From NCBI GenBank assembly GCA_011364925.1, contig RDOA01000002.1:1-64000 (forward strand): a DNA stretch of 64,000 nucleotides. Direction: 5' to 3'. The notes under the pieces were generated by a model. The model ran no database searches, was not told the DNA's origin, and worked only from the letters and a program-made list of their open reading frames with translations. Positions within the stretch are counted from its first letter, which is position 1; every line of letters starts with the position of its first letter. The DNA comes from Promethearchaeota archaeon (GTDB lineage Archaea; Asgardarchaeota; Lokiarchaeia; Sigyniarchaeales; SOKP01). Shown here one piece after another: positions 55,841 to 64,000 of the stretch. The position numbers were made by a program, and so were the translations under genes.

Positions 55841-56412
55841 TCACCCCGTTTTGGATTGTTAATTATTTCGGGATTCCCGTTCTTTTCGACGATTATTTTT
55901 CTAAAGCCCTTTGTTTCTATGGTCTTGTAATCGTGTCCTGCGTCTGCCCTAAAGACAAAAAACATGATGAACGGTTCAGATTTAGATATATTTATACTTC
56001 TATGAGCAAACTTAGGAGGGACATACACAGAAATGCCCGGAGTCATCTCTTGTATTTCAGCTTTTCCCTTAAAATGTTCCATAAGTAAATACCCATGTCC
56101 TTTAATGCAATAATATACTTCAGCAGTTTCAAGCTTTTTATGGAAATGCCCTTTAGTCATGAAATACTCGTTACCAACTTTTCCAGGATTAATAATCGTG
56201 GTACCAAATGCTAAATCACTTGATTTTTCTGGAATACCCAATTCATAGAATTCATAAACACATGGGTCTTCTTTCTCAAGAATACTTTCGAAAGCTTTGG
56301 TATCTGCATACATCCCTTTCATGTCTGATAGCATTCTTCTCGTGGGAGTACGATCAGGGGAATACCCATCTTCCAAGCTAAATTTAATCGAAAACGACTT
56401 TTTTTCTTTCAT
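55837..56412 (-). CDS. pgiA: Cupin-type glucose-6-phosphate isomerase (archaeal cPGI)
   Basis: 191 residues, single cupin. TKGHFHKKLETAEVYYCIKG gives the metal-binding His, His and Glu, and PPKFAHRSIN the last His. LSDMKGMYAD and FGTTIINPGKVGNEY are typical of archaeal cPGI. It interconverts glucose 6-phosphate and fructose 6-phosphate. It is the first gene of a probable pgi-dehydrogenase-eda operon. Confidence 0.92.
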   Translation of the reverse strand: MKEKKSFSIKFSLEDGYSPDRTPTRRMLSDMKGMYADTKAFESILEKEDPCVYEFYELGIPEKSSDLAFGTTIINPGKVGNEYFMTKGHFHKKLETAEVYYCIKGHGYLLMEHFKGKAEIQEMTPGISVYVPPKFAHRSINISKSEPFIMFFVFRADAGHDYKTIETKGFRKIIVEKNGNPEIINNPKRGE

Positions 56413-56447
56413 ATTCGTACACTTAATATTTTATTTAACTTTTAAAG

Positions 56448-56714
56448 CTAATTTTGAAAGATCCTCAAACTGGGGTCCACTCGTGGGAAAATCCAAGTAA
56501 AAATTTCAAGAATTTTTCCTCTTGGTTTACCTATCCCTAAATCTGGAAATAGCATCTGACCCCAATCCAATTTTTATCCATCTCTTTCAATCGTCGCAGT
56601 AACTCCACCAATATTCTCATGCTGTTCATAAACGGTTACAGAGTAACCTTCTTTTATAAGAAGCGCTGCAGATGTTAAACCAGATACCCCCGATCCTATT
56701 ACGACTACTTTCAT
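56448..56714 (-). pseudogene. Decayed N-terminal copy of a phytoene-desaturase-like FAD oxidoreductase
   Basis: From ATG 56714 the frame reads MKVVVIGSGVSGLTSAALL and then EQHENIGGVTATIERDG, nearly the same as the start of the intact gene at 56783. TAA at 56576-56574 stands where an aromatic residue is expected, and the frame continues as KLDWGQMLFPDLGIG to GKILE, still homologous, before losing similarity; TAG at 56450 ends it. The remaining 430 residues are missing. It lies head to head with the intact gene, so an inverted duplication or loss of a former paralog is likely. Confidence 0.8.
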
Positions 56715-56782
56715 ATCGAATTTAAAAATATTTTAATTCCATTAAACTTTTTGAATCTTAGAAAATTGGAATGATAACAATT

Positions 56783-58306
56783 ATGAAAGTCATCGTTATT
56801 GGTTCCGGTTTAGCCGGACTCACCGCTGCTGCTTATATGTGTCGTGAAGGGCATGATGTATCAATTTACGAACAATTTTCTGAAATTGGAGGCGTTACTG
56901 CCACCATTCATAAAAATGGATATTCATGGGATATAGGCCCTCTCTTATTAGAAGGCTTAGCTCCTCACGAAAGACTCGGAAAGATTCTAACTGAATTAGG
57001 AATCTCTGAAAAAATTAACATAATCCACGAGGATCGCGGGCAGGTATTTCCCGATTTTGCAATATGGAGGCCAAAAGAATATGAAGGGAAGTACTGGCGT
57101 AGAGACTACTTTAAACAGTTATTTCCGTCCGAGAGCGAGGGATTGGATAGATATTACCGCTACTACGATCAAATAATGACTCTTATGGCTATTAACAACC
57201 AACTCGAGTGGGCAAAAGGACTAAACGCGATTTGGCTGAAGTTAAAAATTTTGCCAAAATTCATAAAAGCCAAGAAATACATGGATAAGAGCGCTGCAGA
57301 TATAATGGATTCTTTCTTTGACGAACCAAAATTGAAAGCAATTTTCATGGGTATTCTCGCTGATTTCGTTGTTAAACCAAGCGAGTTTCCAGGATTAGGA
57401 GTACCGGTCTCAAATATCGAGACCGCTTTTGATAAGCGTATTCCTATTAAAATTAAAGGTGGAAAGTTACCTGTATATCATTACGTACAGAACGGATGCG
57501 AACAACTAGTAAATGCGTTTGCCGGATATATTAGAGAACACGGAGGAGAAATTCATGTAAATAGCTTGATTGAAGAGATTTTAATAGAAAACTATAAAGC
57601 AATTGGTGTTAAGTTAAAAAATGAAAATGCGATACCAGCAGATATAGTAATTGCGAGTGGCGGTGCTCACAAAACATTCTTTAGTTTAATAGGAAAAGAA
57701 AAACTACCTTTAGATTTCGTAAGAAATGTAGAGAATTTAGTCCATATGGAGTCTGTGTTAATGGTACATATTGGTATCGATTTTGATCCTACTCCCTACC
57801 AACGCGCAGCTTTATGCTACTATTATGGGACTTATGGTATAGAAGAAGCAGTTGAACGGTGTAGGTCGGGCGATTATCACGAAGGAAAAGAGGGATTTTT
57901 GATATATATCCCATCATTTCACTCTCCTGAAATGGCTCCACCCGGACACCACGCCGTAACCGTGTATACAATTGCACCTTATAAACTGAGCAAGGGAGAC
58001 TGGAATTCGCGCAAGGAAGAACTCGCGGATAAACTACTAATTGAAGCAGAAAAAGTAATCCCTGGCCTTCGCGAAGGCGCTAAAACAGAAGTGATTATGA
58101 CTCCTCTAGATTTTAAATCTCGTATTTTTGTTGAAAAGCACAGTTTTGGAGGCTTAGCTCCGATAATGAATCAACAAAGCCCCCCTCATCAAACGCCCAT
58201 TGAAAATTTATGGTACATTGGAGCACAGAGTGAATCCGGTGGTGGCGTTGCAGGAGTAGTGGCAGGAACACGTAAAGGAGTTTTGAGATTATTAAAAGAA
58301 TATTGA
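56783..58306 (+). CDS. FAD-dependent NAD(P)/phytoene-desaturase-like oxidoreductase
   Basis: About 507 residues. The FAD loop VIGSGLAGLTAAAYM begins at residue 4, EQFSEIGGVTAT follows, and the C-terminal GGGVAGVVAGTRKG closes the FAD domain, as in phytoene desaturases and carotenoid isomerases. ATG at 56783 is chosen because GGAATGAT lies nine bases upstream and the decayed paralog starts at the same residue. It may act on isoprenoid chains (archaeal lipid saturation) or carotenoids. No phytoene synthase is seen here. Confidence 0.82.
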   Translation: MKVIVIGSGLAGLTAAAYMCREGHDVSIYEQFSEIGGVTATIHKNGYSWDIGPLLLEGLAPHERLGKILTELGISEKINIIHEDRGQVFPDFAIWRPKEYEGKYWRRDYFKQLFPSESEGLDRYYRYYDQIMTLMAINNQLEWAKGLNAIWLKLKILPKFIKAKKYMDKSAADIMDSFFDEPKLKAIFMGILADFVVKPSEFPGLGVPVSNIETAFDKRIPIKIKGGKLPVYHYVQNGCEQLVNAFAGYIREHGGEIHVNSLIEEILIENYKAIGVKLKNENAIPADIVIASGGAHKTFFSLIGKEKLPLDFVRNVENLVHMESVLMVHIGIDFDPTPYQRAALCYYYGTYGIEEAVERCRSGDYHEGKEGFLIYIPSFHSPEMAPPGHHAVTVYTIAPYKLSKGDWNSRKEELADKLLIEAEKVIPGLREGAKTEVIMTPLDFKSRIFVEKHSFGGLAPIMNQQSPPHQTPIENLWYIGAQSESGGGVAGVVAGTRKGVLRLLKEY

Positions 58307-58352
58307 ATTAAAAATTAAAAAAAGTATAAAAAAAAAAATAAATTAAATTTGA

Positions 58353-59804
58353 CTATAACCCAAGTTCTTTTAGCTTTTTTTTATTCTCTGCTACGACTTT
58401 AGGAGTAAGTGTATAATATTTTCTGAAGATAAGTATTGTAACGAGAACTAGCACTGCTGGTATAATTGCTGCGTGTATTATTATTCCAAAAACTGCTAAT
58501 TGCCATCCTGTTGGATTTGCAGTTATTAAATCTGCTAAAGTAGGAGCTCCTTCTTCAAACCCTGTTAGTGGATGTACAATGCCAAAGACCACTGCAGTAA
58601 AAACTCCACTTAACCGAATGATAAAGGCATTCCACCCATAGTATACTGAGTTCTCCCGTTTGTTATATCGAATCGTTAAATAATCTAATGTATCACCCAT
58701 AGTTGGAGGGTCCATAAACCATTGTCCACCTAACCCAACGCCCCATAAGATCATTGATATAATCCAACCAATAAATCCGAGAAATTGGCCAAAGATTAAT
58801 GGGATAAAGGTTAAAAACATCACCCAGCCAGCTATTAAACTCATCTTTTTATTATCATTAACCTTTTTGGCGAACCTTAACCAGAAATAAATTGAAATCA
58901 ATGCACCAAGTAGCATTCCACCCAAAATTATCGTAAGAACAAAAGGATCTGCATCTAGAACAAATGTTACTACGTAAGGAGCACTAGCTTGGATTAATGC
59001 AGCTGCTGCTTGATAACCGAAGAAAAAAATAACTTTGACTATATATATTCTATTGCTAAGAACCCTTTTCATTGTTTTAAAAAACGGTTCTTTTGAAACT
59101 CCAGTAGCAAGTTCTTTTTGTCTTGCGTAGTAATCCCTCAAAGATTTCTTTTCCCAAACACCTGGGAGCATTGTGAAGAATAATAATATTCCAATCCCAA
59201 CGCAAATCCATGCCATTGTTCTATATGTGTGTACATCACCTTTAGTTACGAGTAAAGGTGGTACGACCATTGCAAGTACTATTCCTATCATTCCTATTAT
59301 TGTTCCAATTCCAGTTGCAGTTCTTCTCTCATTCAGACCTCTAAACTTATCAGGATACAGCGCAGTTGAATTAATATTCCATAATGTAAATAAAGTATCA
59401 TACAGACATAATGAACCTAAATACCAACCAAAAATAGGCCATTGATTTGCCGCTACATCACTAAGCCAAGCAGAAGGAACTAAAAAGATCATAAGATAAG
59501 TAAACAACCACGGAACTGCGAGGAGTAAAATCCACGGTAAACGTTTATAGCCCCATTTTTTTTGCCATGGCATATTCAGCCTTTCTACTAAATAGCCCGA
59601 AAGTGGATCGTTAATAGCATTCCAAATAGAATAAAGAATAAAAGCAGTTGATACTAATAAAGTATCTAATCCGATCTCTACTTCATAAAAATAAAGAACA
59701 AAGATCCCAAAAGCTCCCGTAATCCACTGGCCATAGAGCTGAGAACAACCATAAGACACCATTATTCCCTTCGAATTTTCATACTCTTCTTTCGATTCTG
59801 CCAT
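58353..59804 (-). CDS. GPH-family sugar:cation symporter (second copy)
   Basis: 483 residues, 12 predicted spans. The family loop is present as WNAINDPLSGYLVERL then KKWGYKRLPW near 60-92, and the second-half ENSVYYGWNAFIIRLSG is also typical. ATG 59804 has GAGTGAT upstream. It lies beside the oxidoreductase and the PIG-L gene and near the KDPG aldolase operon, so a sugar or sugar-acid substrate fits. It is clearly divergent from the other GPH protein at 1696-3102, so not a recent copy. Confidence 0.85.
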   Translation of the reverse strand: MAESKEEYENSKGIMVSYGCSQLYGQWITGAFGIFVLYFYEVEIGLDTLLVSTAFILYSIWNAINDPLSGYLVERLNMPWQKKWGYKRLPWILLLAVPWLFTYLMIFLVPSAWLSDVAANQWPIFGWYLGSLCLYDTLFTLWNINSTALYPDKFRGLNERRTATGIGTIIGMIGIVLAMVVPPLLVTKGDVHTYRTMAWICVGIGILLFFTMLPGVWEKKSLRDYYARQKELATGVSKEPFFKTMKRVLSNRIYIVKVIFFFGYQAAAALIQASAPYVVTFVLDADPFVLTIILGGMLLGALISIYFWLRFAKKVNDNKKMSLIAGWVMFLTFIPLIFGQFLGFIGWIISMILWGVGLGGQWFMDPPTMGDTLDYLTIRYNKRENSVYYGWNAFIIRLSGVFTAVVFGIVHPLTGFEEGAPTLADLITANPTGWQLAVFGIIIHAAIIPAVLVLVTILIFRKYYTLTPKVVAENKKKLKELGL

Positions 59805-59891
59805 ATCAATCACTCAATTCAATAGAAAATTTTTTGTATAAATAATAATATCATTAGTCAACCTTCTATTTAATAATTAATAATTAAAGAT

Positions 59892-60575
59892 ATGAAGATA
59901 ATAATTTTTGAACCCCACCCTGATGATTTATTGTTTGGACCAGGACCTATTCTCCTACAATGGATAAAAGAGGGTGAACATAATATTCATGTTGTAACTG
60001 TTACAGATGGAAGGGCTTGTTATAGGGCTTCTAAAGACATGCTTTCAGAAGACGCTCTGAAAATGACTGAAGACGATGTTGCTGACATGAGGATTAACGA
60101 AGCAAAGCATTCAATAAAATTTTTGCGATTACCGCCAGAAAATCATCATTTATTCAAATTCCACGACGCTGATGGACAAAAATATGTAAAAGAAGGCATC
60201 ACGAAAGCTACACCTTTAATTAACGGATTTGATCGAATAGTGTTACCAAGCAGTCATAACCTTCATGTAGATCACCAAGCTACTCATGATATCGCAATAG
60301 GTGCTGCTAAAGAACTTAATTTAGTAAATGTTGAATATTTCGTTTACTTTATTGCTTCCTACGGAAAATTCAAAGAAGATTCGAAAGATAAGCAATTTAA
60401 CTACACTATCGATGAGGAAACTGCCGAAATTTTAAAAGAGTGGTTAGATATTTATAAATCCCAGGAAAAATTGAAATGGACATGGAAAATGTACTCGCGC
60501 TACCTACGAAAAATACGAACTTGGACTTATGCGAAGTATAACTTTGAAGACATAGGAAAATATTATAACTTCTAA
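59892..60575 (+). CDS. PIG-L/LmbE-family zinc N-deacetylase
   Basis: 227 residues. The metal site is complete: EPHPDDLLFGPG at the start (His, Asp, Asp) and HNLHVDHQATHD near 118 (H-x-D-H). The family removes acetyl groups from GlcNAc in GPI-like lipids, mycothiol or bacillithiol synthesis, or diacetylchitobiose. It is divergent from the GPH transporter. Substrate unknown, though an N-acetyl sugar is likely. Confidence 0.88.
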   Translation: MKIIIFEPHPDDLLFGPGPILLQWIKEGEHNIHVVTVTDGRACYRASKDMLSEDALKMTEDDVADMRINEAKHSIKFLRLPPENHHLFKFHDADGQKYVKEGITKATPLINGFDRIVLPSSHNLHVDHQATHDIAIGAAKELNLVNVEYFVYFIASYGKFKEDSKDKQFNYTIDEETAEILKEWLDIYKSQEKLKWTWKMYSRYLRKIRTWTYAKYNFEDIGKYYNF

Positions 60576-60610
60576 TGTTATTGCTAAAACCATAAATTTT
60601 GAGAAAAGGG

Positions 60611-60958
60611 CTATTCAGGAAGGTAAAACTTACACACTGTGCATTGCTTTGCTTTTAACCGTCTTTCAGGTCCAAGAATTATGTATTTGCTTTTCATAGG
60701 GCCTCCACATTTAGGACAGCTTTTAACAAAATTCTCTTTTATAGAATCTAAGACAATTTGAATATTTTTCTCGAGTTTTAATAAATCATTTGCATTTTCA
60801 ATAATCCTTTTCGCAGAAATTATGCCAATTCCTTTAATCCACGCTAGATCTTCTGGTTTAGCAATCGCGATTTCTTCAATTGTTTTGACTCCCGCTTTAT
60901 TCAGATTAGTGGCAGCTATAGGTCCAATTCCTCTAATGCGTTCGAGTTCGTTAGACAT
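60611..60958 (-). CDS. Helix-hairpin-helix protein with C-terminal zinc ribbon
   Basis: 115 residues. Two HhH motifs near the start (RGIGPIAATNLNKAG and KGIGIISAKRII) are followed by CPKCGGPMK and CTVC, a zinc ribbon. HhH pairs bind the DNA backbone without sequence preference, so a repair or chromatin role is plausible. It stands alone. Confidence 0.75.
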   Translation of the reverse strand: MSNELERIRGIGPIAATNLNKAGVKTIEEIAIAKPEDLAWIKGIGIISAKRIIENANDLLKLEKNIQIVLDSIKENFVKSCPKCGGPMKSKYIILGPERRLKAKQCTVCKFYLPE

Positions 60959-61131
60959 GAGAAAACCCTGAATCTATAAATCCTGCTTGGGACAAGCATC
61001 TATTATTTTAAGAATGGATTAAAATGAATTTTAACCTTCAATTAGTTGAAATTGTAATATTATAATAAATAATGGGAATTCTATAAGATAAAATTTTATA
61101 TCACATAAAAAAAGAAAAAATGATTTAGAAA

Positions 61132-61857
61132 TTATTTTTCTATTTGACGTCCAACTCCATAATACATCATGAACCCTCCAAGAATAGCTAAGATCAATGC
61201 TAATATCCCTGCGATTATCCTAAAGGTTGCATTATTTAAGAAGTTTGATATAAAAATGGCGTACATGAATGTCATTAGAGCTATATATCCAAATATGAAG
61301 AATCTCCATTTTTTCTTTAATTGTTTATCTTCAAACTTCTGATAGATTTTTATCGAGTAGTAAAACGCCGGAATTGCCGCGAAACAAGTTAAAACTAATA
61401 TAATATACAGAAAGAACGGAAAACTCCATACAGGAGTCCAATTAGTCGCAGGGCTGATAGTCAACCCATAACCTGGGAAAAATAGAAAAATCACCATGCA
61501 AAAAACAGCTATAGCGTAGCCAATAAGAATTACCAATTGTTTGCTCGTATTTATTATCTTCTCTGACTTCAGAAGAATTAGATCAAACACTACTATAAAT
61601 ATTGGAGCATAAGTTGACGTAAAATTAGTTATAAAATTGAGCGCTAGGACAACAGTTACATCACTTAACGGGGCGTATATGAAATTTGCTATTACCCCAA
61701 TAACAGGAGAGATATAGAGTGATGCGAAGAATACATTAAGTCGTTTTCTATCTCTTGATAGTATTCTTATTGCTAAATAAAGAAACACAACTGAAATGAC
61801 TCCTTGAGCTACATACACAGTTAGAATTCGAGTAGGCGTTAATTGAGCTAAAACCAT
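61132..61857 (-). CDS. Hypothetical seven-span membrane protein
   Basis: 241 residues, seven hydrophobic segments; first loop RILSRDRKR is basic, so probably inside. I do not recognise a family. Size and topology are like the protein at 38991-39773, with similar Y-rich spans. No retinal Lys motif. Flanked by gaps of about 170 bases with TATA-like tracts. Confidence 0.6.
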   Translation of the reverse strand: MVLAQLTPTRILTVYVAQGVISVVFLYLAIRILSRDRKRLNVFFASLYISPVIGVIANFIYAPLSDVTVVLALNFITNFTSTYAPIFIVVFDLILLKSEKIINTSKQLVILIGYAIAVFCMVIFLFFPGYGLTISPATNWTPVWSFPFFLYIILVLTCFAAIPAFYYSIKIYQKFEDKQLKKKWRFFIFGYIALMTFMYAIFISNFLNNATFRIIAGILALILAILGGFMMYYGVGRQIEK

Positions 61858-62025
61858 ACTATTTTCACGTTCGGTTTGTTTACTTTTGTAGTTCTATTAA
61901 ATAAATTAGTATTTATTGATTTTTTTATTGTTATTACTAATATTAATTGTAGTTCAATTATTTAATTGTAATTTAAACAAATGATGAAAGAAATAAAATT
62001 ACTTATTTCTTTTATTATAGCAGGA

Positions 62026-62808
62026 TTACAATCTCTCGTAAGAATAATGAGTGTTGCATATTGAAAAGCCTACTTTCTCATATGCATGAATCGCAGGAAT
62101 GTTGGCCACCCTCACCATTATAAAACATTGTTCTTTCTCTTGAAATACACCATCTAAGACCGAAGAGAGTAATGAACTAGCATATCCTTGCCTCCAATAA
62201 TCTGGATGTGTCCCAACAACCGTTACGTATCCTATGTTCTCATATCTCCATACACTAATTATACTTACTAACATGTTATTTTCTGATATTCCGTACCATA
62301 TATTGTTTTCATCAATCAAAATATCATCTGGTTGATTTAAACCCCAGAAAATAGGATCAGCGATTCTCATTAATGAGATTATCTCTATTCTATTAATCTC
62401 ATTCAGTTTTTGAAAATTATATTTCTCAAAATCCTTTTGTTCTCCATTTTTCATGCCCATACGATACAATGCAATTTCTTTTCTATAAGCTGGAAAGAAT
62501 TTTGAAATCAATTCTCGATGGTTATTAAATCCTGTAACAGACTTCGGATTATAACTCTTCCCTGTTAATAAAAATTCAAGCCCTCTAATAGACCCTCTCA
62601 ATTGAATTCTGCGATCTCTCCAAATTAGGATCATTGCTTGAACTTTTTCTTCACCATCTAATGCCATAACTATTTTAGTATTTTCTGGATATTGGGCATA
62701 ATCAACATGGAAAAAGAAATACTTAGCAAAGTTATTTCTAATATAATCATAAAAAATTTCTTCGTTATCCTTAGTTACTTTAACTGATTTCAATTTATAA
62801 TCATCCAT
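62026..62808 (-). CDS. GNAT-family N-acetyltransferase
   Basis: 260 residues. The acetyl-CoA loop is VVGTHPDYWRQGYASSLL near 202-219, the expected Q/R-x-x-G-x-A pattern. MVRVANIPAIHAYEKVGF gives the last strand and helix. The N-terminal half is a degenerate GNAT repeat, as in proteins with a FeeM/two-lobe arrangement. It acetylates an unknown amine. Confidence 0.8.
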   Translation of the reverse strand: MDDYKLKSVKVTKDNEEIFYDYIRNNFAKYFFFHVDYAQYPENTKIVMALDGEEKVQAMILIWRDRRIQLRGSIRGLEFLLTGKSYNPKSVTGFNNHRELISKFFPAYRKEIALYRMGMKNGEQKDFEKYNFQKLNEINRIEIISLMRIADPIFWGLNQPDDILIDENNIWYGISENNMLVSIISVWRYENIGYVTVVGTHPDYWRQGYASSLLSSVLDGVFQEKEQCFIMVRVANIPAIHAYEKVGFSICNTHYSYERL

Positions 62809-62882
62809 AAAATCTTAAAAGAAAATCAATTCGAGGAATTGGGATTATTTGACTAAAATATTAACTAAATTAAGTGATTCTA

Positions 62883-63071
62883 TTAGCGTTCTTTCCATTC
62901 CTGTCCACATCGCCCACAACGATACTTTTTTCCGTAAACGCGAGGGTAATCGCTGATAATCCGAGTTTTATCCGTAGATTCGTGAATCATATTTTTATTT
63001 TCCTCATCACAAGATGGACAACGGCGGCGACCTTCAGTTTTTTCTATAGTAAGAATCTTATCTTCATCCAT
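62883..63071 (-). CDS. Small stand-alone zinc-ribbon protein
   Basis: 62 residues: KILTIEKTEGRRRCPSC, then HESTDKTRIISDYPRVYGK, then CGRCGQEWKER. It is the same module as residues 113-171 of the protein at 17500-18015, with the same spacing and the HES, PRVYGK and W-K-E residues. It may be an Asgard version of TFIIS/RPB9-like ribbons. No ribosome site is clear before the ATG at 63071. Confidence 0.7.
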   Translation of the reverse strand: MDEDKILTIEKTEGRRRCPSCDEENKNMIHESTDKTRIISDYPRVYGKKYRCGRCGQEWKER

Positions 63072-63197
63072 TTATTTCAACTTTAAGTAGAATGAATTGT
63101 TAATATATAAATAATAAAGTCCTTGCTAATAAAATCTTCTTAGAATTGGATATTCTTTCGTATTGTTCTGAAGATTCGGTTTAACAATATAGATGCG

Positions 63198-63794
63198 TTA
63201 GAAAGAATTACGAGTAGTAGGTTCCTCTCCACTTGATTTTACCCGGTTAAACAAATCTGGATTTAGAAACTTTAATTTTAAATTGATGTAGCTTAACATT
63301 TTATTGAAGAGATCAGTGAGATCTCTCTTTCTATCCTGAATCTTAAAACAATAAAGAAATTCAAGCTCTTGAGTTTTTTGGATTAAGTTAAACTCTGTAA
63401 TATCTTTTTTCTTTGGAACCTTCTTATCTTGAATTAAAAATGTATCCACACCAACTAAAGCTGAGAAGCCATTGAAGATATAATAATTTTTAAAATATAC
63501 ATAATCCTTAAGATTGTAGTTAGAAATAGAATTTATATTATAGAGATTCACTGCTACCAAAATTACATCAAAATGACTAAACTGCTTATTCCTATGGATA
63601 AGATCGTCAAAATTATCGGCAATTGCAATCCGTAGTTTTATAGGGATATTTTCAAATTTAAGAAAGAATTCATAGACTAAACTTTCCGATTTATAATTTA
63701 TCGCCAATTCTTTCAAATAATCGGTAAAAACCTCTAGCCTAGAATCTTCAGTTCCAATTAGACCCAAGTTTATTGAAAATACGATATCCTTCAA
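63198..63794 (-). CDS. Degenerate Ras-like GTPase-fold protein
   Basis: 198 residues, TTG start. The order of strands suggests a small GTPase: INLGLIGTEDSRLEVF where the P-loop would be, IKLRIAIADNF where WDTAG would be, FDVILVAVNLY as the hydrophobic strand, and a final amphipathic helix before a polar tail. But GKS/T, DxxG and NKxD are all absent, so GTP binding is unlikely. Asgard archaea carry many small GTPases, and a pseudo-GTPase partner is a fair guess. Confidence 0.45.
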   Translation of the reverse strand: MKDIVFSINLGLIGTEDSRLEVFTDYLKELAINYKSESLVYEFFLKFENIPIKLRIAIADNFDDLIHRNKQFSHFDVILVAVNLYNINSISNYNLKDYVYFKNYYIFNGFSALVGVDTFLIQDKKVPKKKDITEFNLIQKTQELEFLYCFKIQDRKRDLTDLFNKMLSYINLKLKFLNPDLFNRVKSSGEEPTTRNSF

Positions 63795-63890
63795 ACGGTC
63801 TCAATTTCAAAAATAATTATTAAAGCCTTTAATTTAACAATATAATAATATAAAGCAAATATTAAATATTGATTTAACTATCTCACCACC

Positions 63891-64000
63891 ATGCTGATTA
63901 TTTATGCTTTATTAATCCTAATGGTACTTATCTGGAGCTTTTCGTTTGTTCTTGTGGACATTGCCGTGGAGTTTATATCGCCTATGTCTCTCGCGTTGAC
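63891..64000 (+). CDS. EamA/DMT-family transporter, N-terminal fragment, cut by window edge
   Basis: From ATG 63891 the frame reads a hydrophobic first span with LMVLIWSFSFVLVDIAVEFI, the W-x-x-x-F/x pattern and P-M-S-L of EamA transporters, and runs off the right edge after 36 residues. Confidence 0.65.
   Translation, partial: MLIIYALLILMVLIWSFSFVLVDIAVEFISPMSLAL

Noticed and set aside
56574-56576. Stop codon in the oxidoreductase fragment as another bypass site
   Set aside because: There are no extra codons around it, it replaces a normal residue, and most of the gene is missing, so ordinary decay explains it.
1-64000. rRNA, tRNA, CRISPR array, insertion sequence or prophage
   Set aside because: I looked for tRNA arm motifs, regularly spaced repeats and transposase or integrase motifs and saw none; a covariance-model scan would be needed to exclude small RNAs.

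Overview
The window looks like a chromosome segment of an Asgard archaeon, most probably of the Lokiarchaeia. The reasons are low GC, an Alba protein and a short histone, the archaeal HerA-NurA-Mre11-Rad50 repair operon, an archaeal-type signal peptidase, archaeal cupin phosphoglucose isomerase, a TYW2/Taw2-like wyosine enzyme, and several proteins with eukaryote-like folds (longin-like, GTPase-like, IFT52/GldG-like). This assignment is inference from gene content. I see no rRNA, tRNA, CRISPR array, transposase or prophage.

Layout. 1-4040: sugar catabolism resembling the Thermotoga inositol route (SDR oxidoreductase cut by the window edge, an IolM-like zinc dehydrogenase, a GPH symporter, an IolO-like epimerase). 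4041-9693: lipase-like hydrolase, old-yellow-enzyme reductase, corrinoid adenosyltransferase, two poorly known proteins and a MaoC hydratase. 9857-14146: thiolase plus DUF35 partner, then a P3A proton ATPase. 14539-18885: M28 peptidase, methyltransferase, lipid kinase, zinc-ribbon protein, signal peptidase. 19103-26391: Alba, histone and the DNA-end-resection operon. 26575-40746: aminotransferase, small nuclease-like protein, URO-D-like enzyme, methyltransferases, rhomboid protease, endonuclease III, GldG-like protein, membrane proteins, wyosine enzyme. 40874-52984: acyl-CoA ligase, M24 peptidase, FGGY kinase, a membrane protein with a longin-like tail, a GSAM-like aminotransferase and a giant permease/acyltransferase fusion. 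53045-60575: sugar-acid genes (KDPG aldolase, D-2-hydroxyacid dehydrogenase, phosphoglucose isomerase, FAD oxidoreductase plus a decayed copy, GPH symporter, PIG-L deacetylase). 60611-64000: small zinc-ribbon proteins, a 7-TM protein, a GNAT enzyme, a degenerate GTPase-like protein and the start of an EamA transporter.

The most striking observation is a pair of short interruptions in two unrelated, otherwise intact genes. In the IolM-like dehydrogenase (309-1517, minus) and in the corrinoid adenosyltransferase (about 6205-6768, plus), the conserved active-site motif is split by an extra segment that is exactly 30 nt long, keeps the reading frame, contains an in-frame stop (TAA in one, TAG in the other), and begins with a perfect short hairpin of at least 8 bp. 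Removing exactly 30 nt restores the family motif in both (CGI+CGSD; GRGK+GKTT). The hairpin sequences differ, so structure rather than sequence is shared. This could be translational bypassing, a mini-intron-like removal from RNA, a mobile mini-hairpin that inactivates genes, or some undescribed mechanism. RNA or proteome data would decide.
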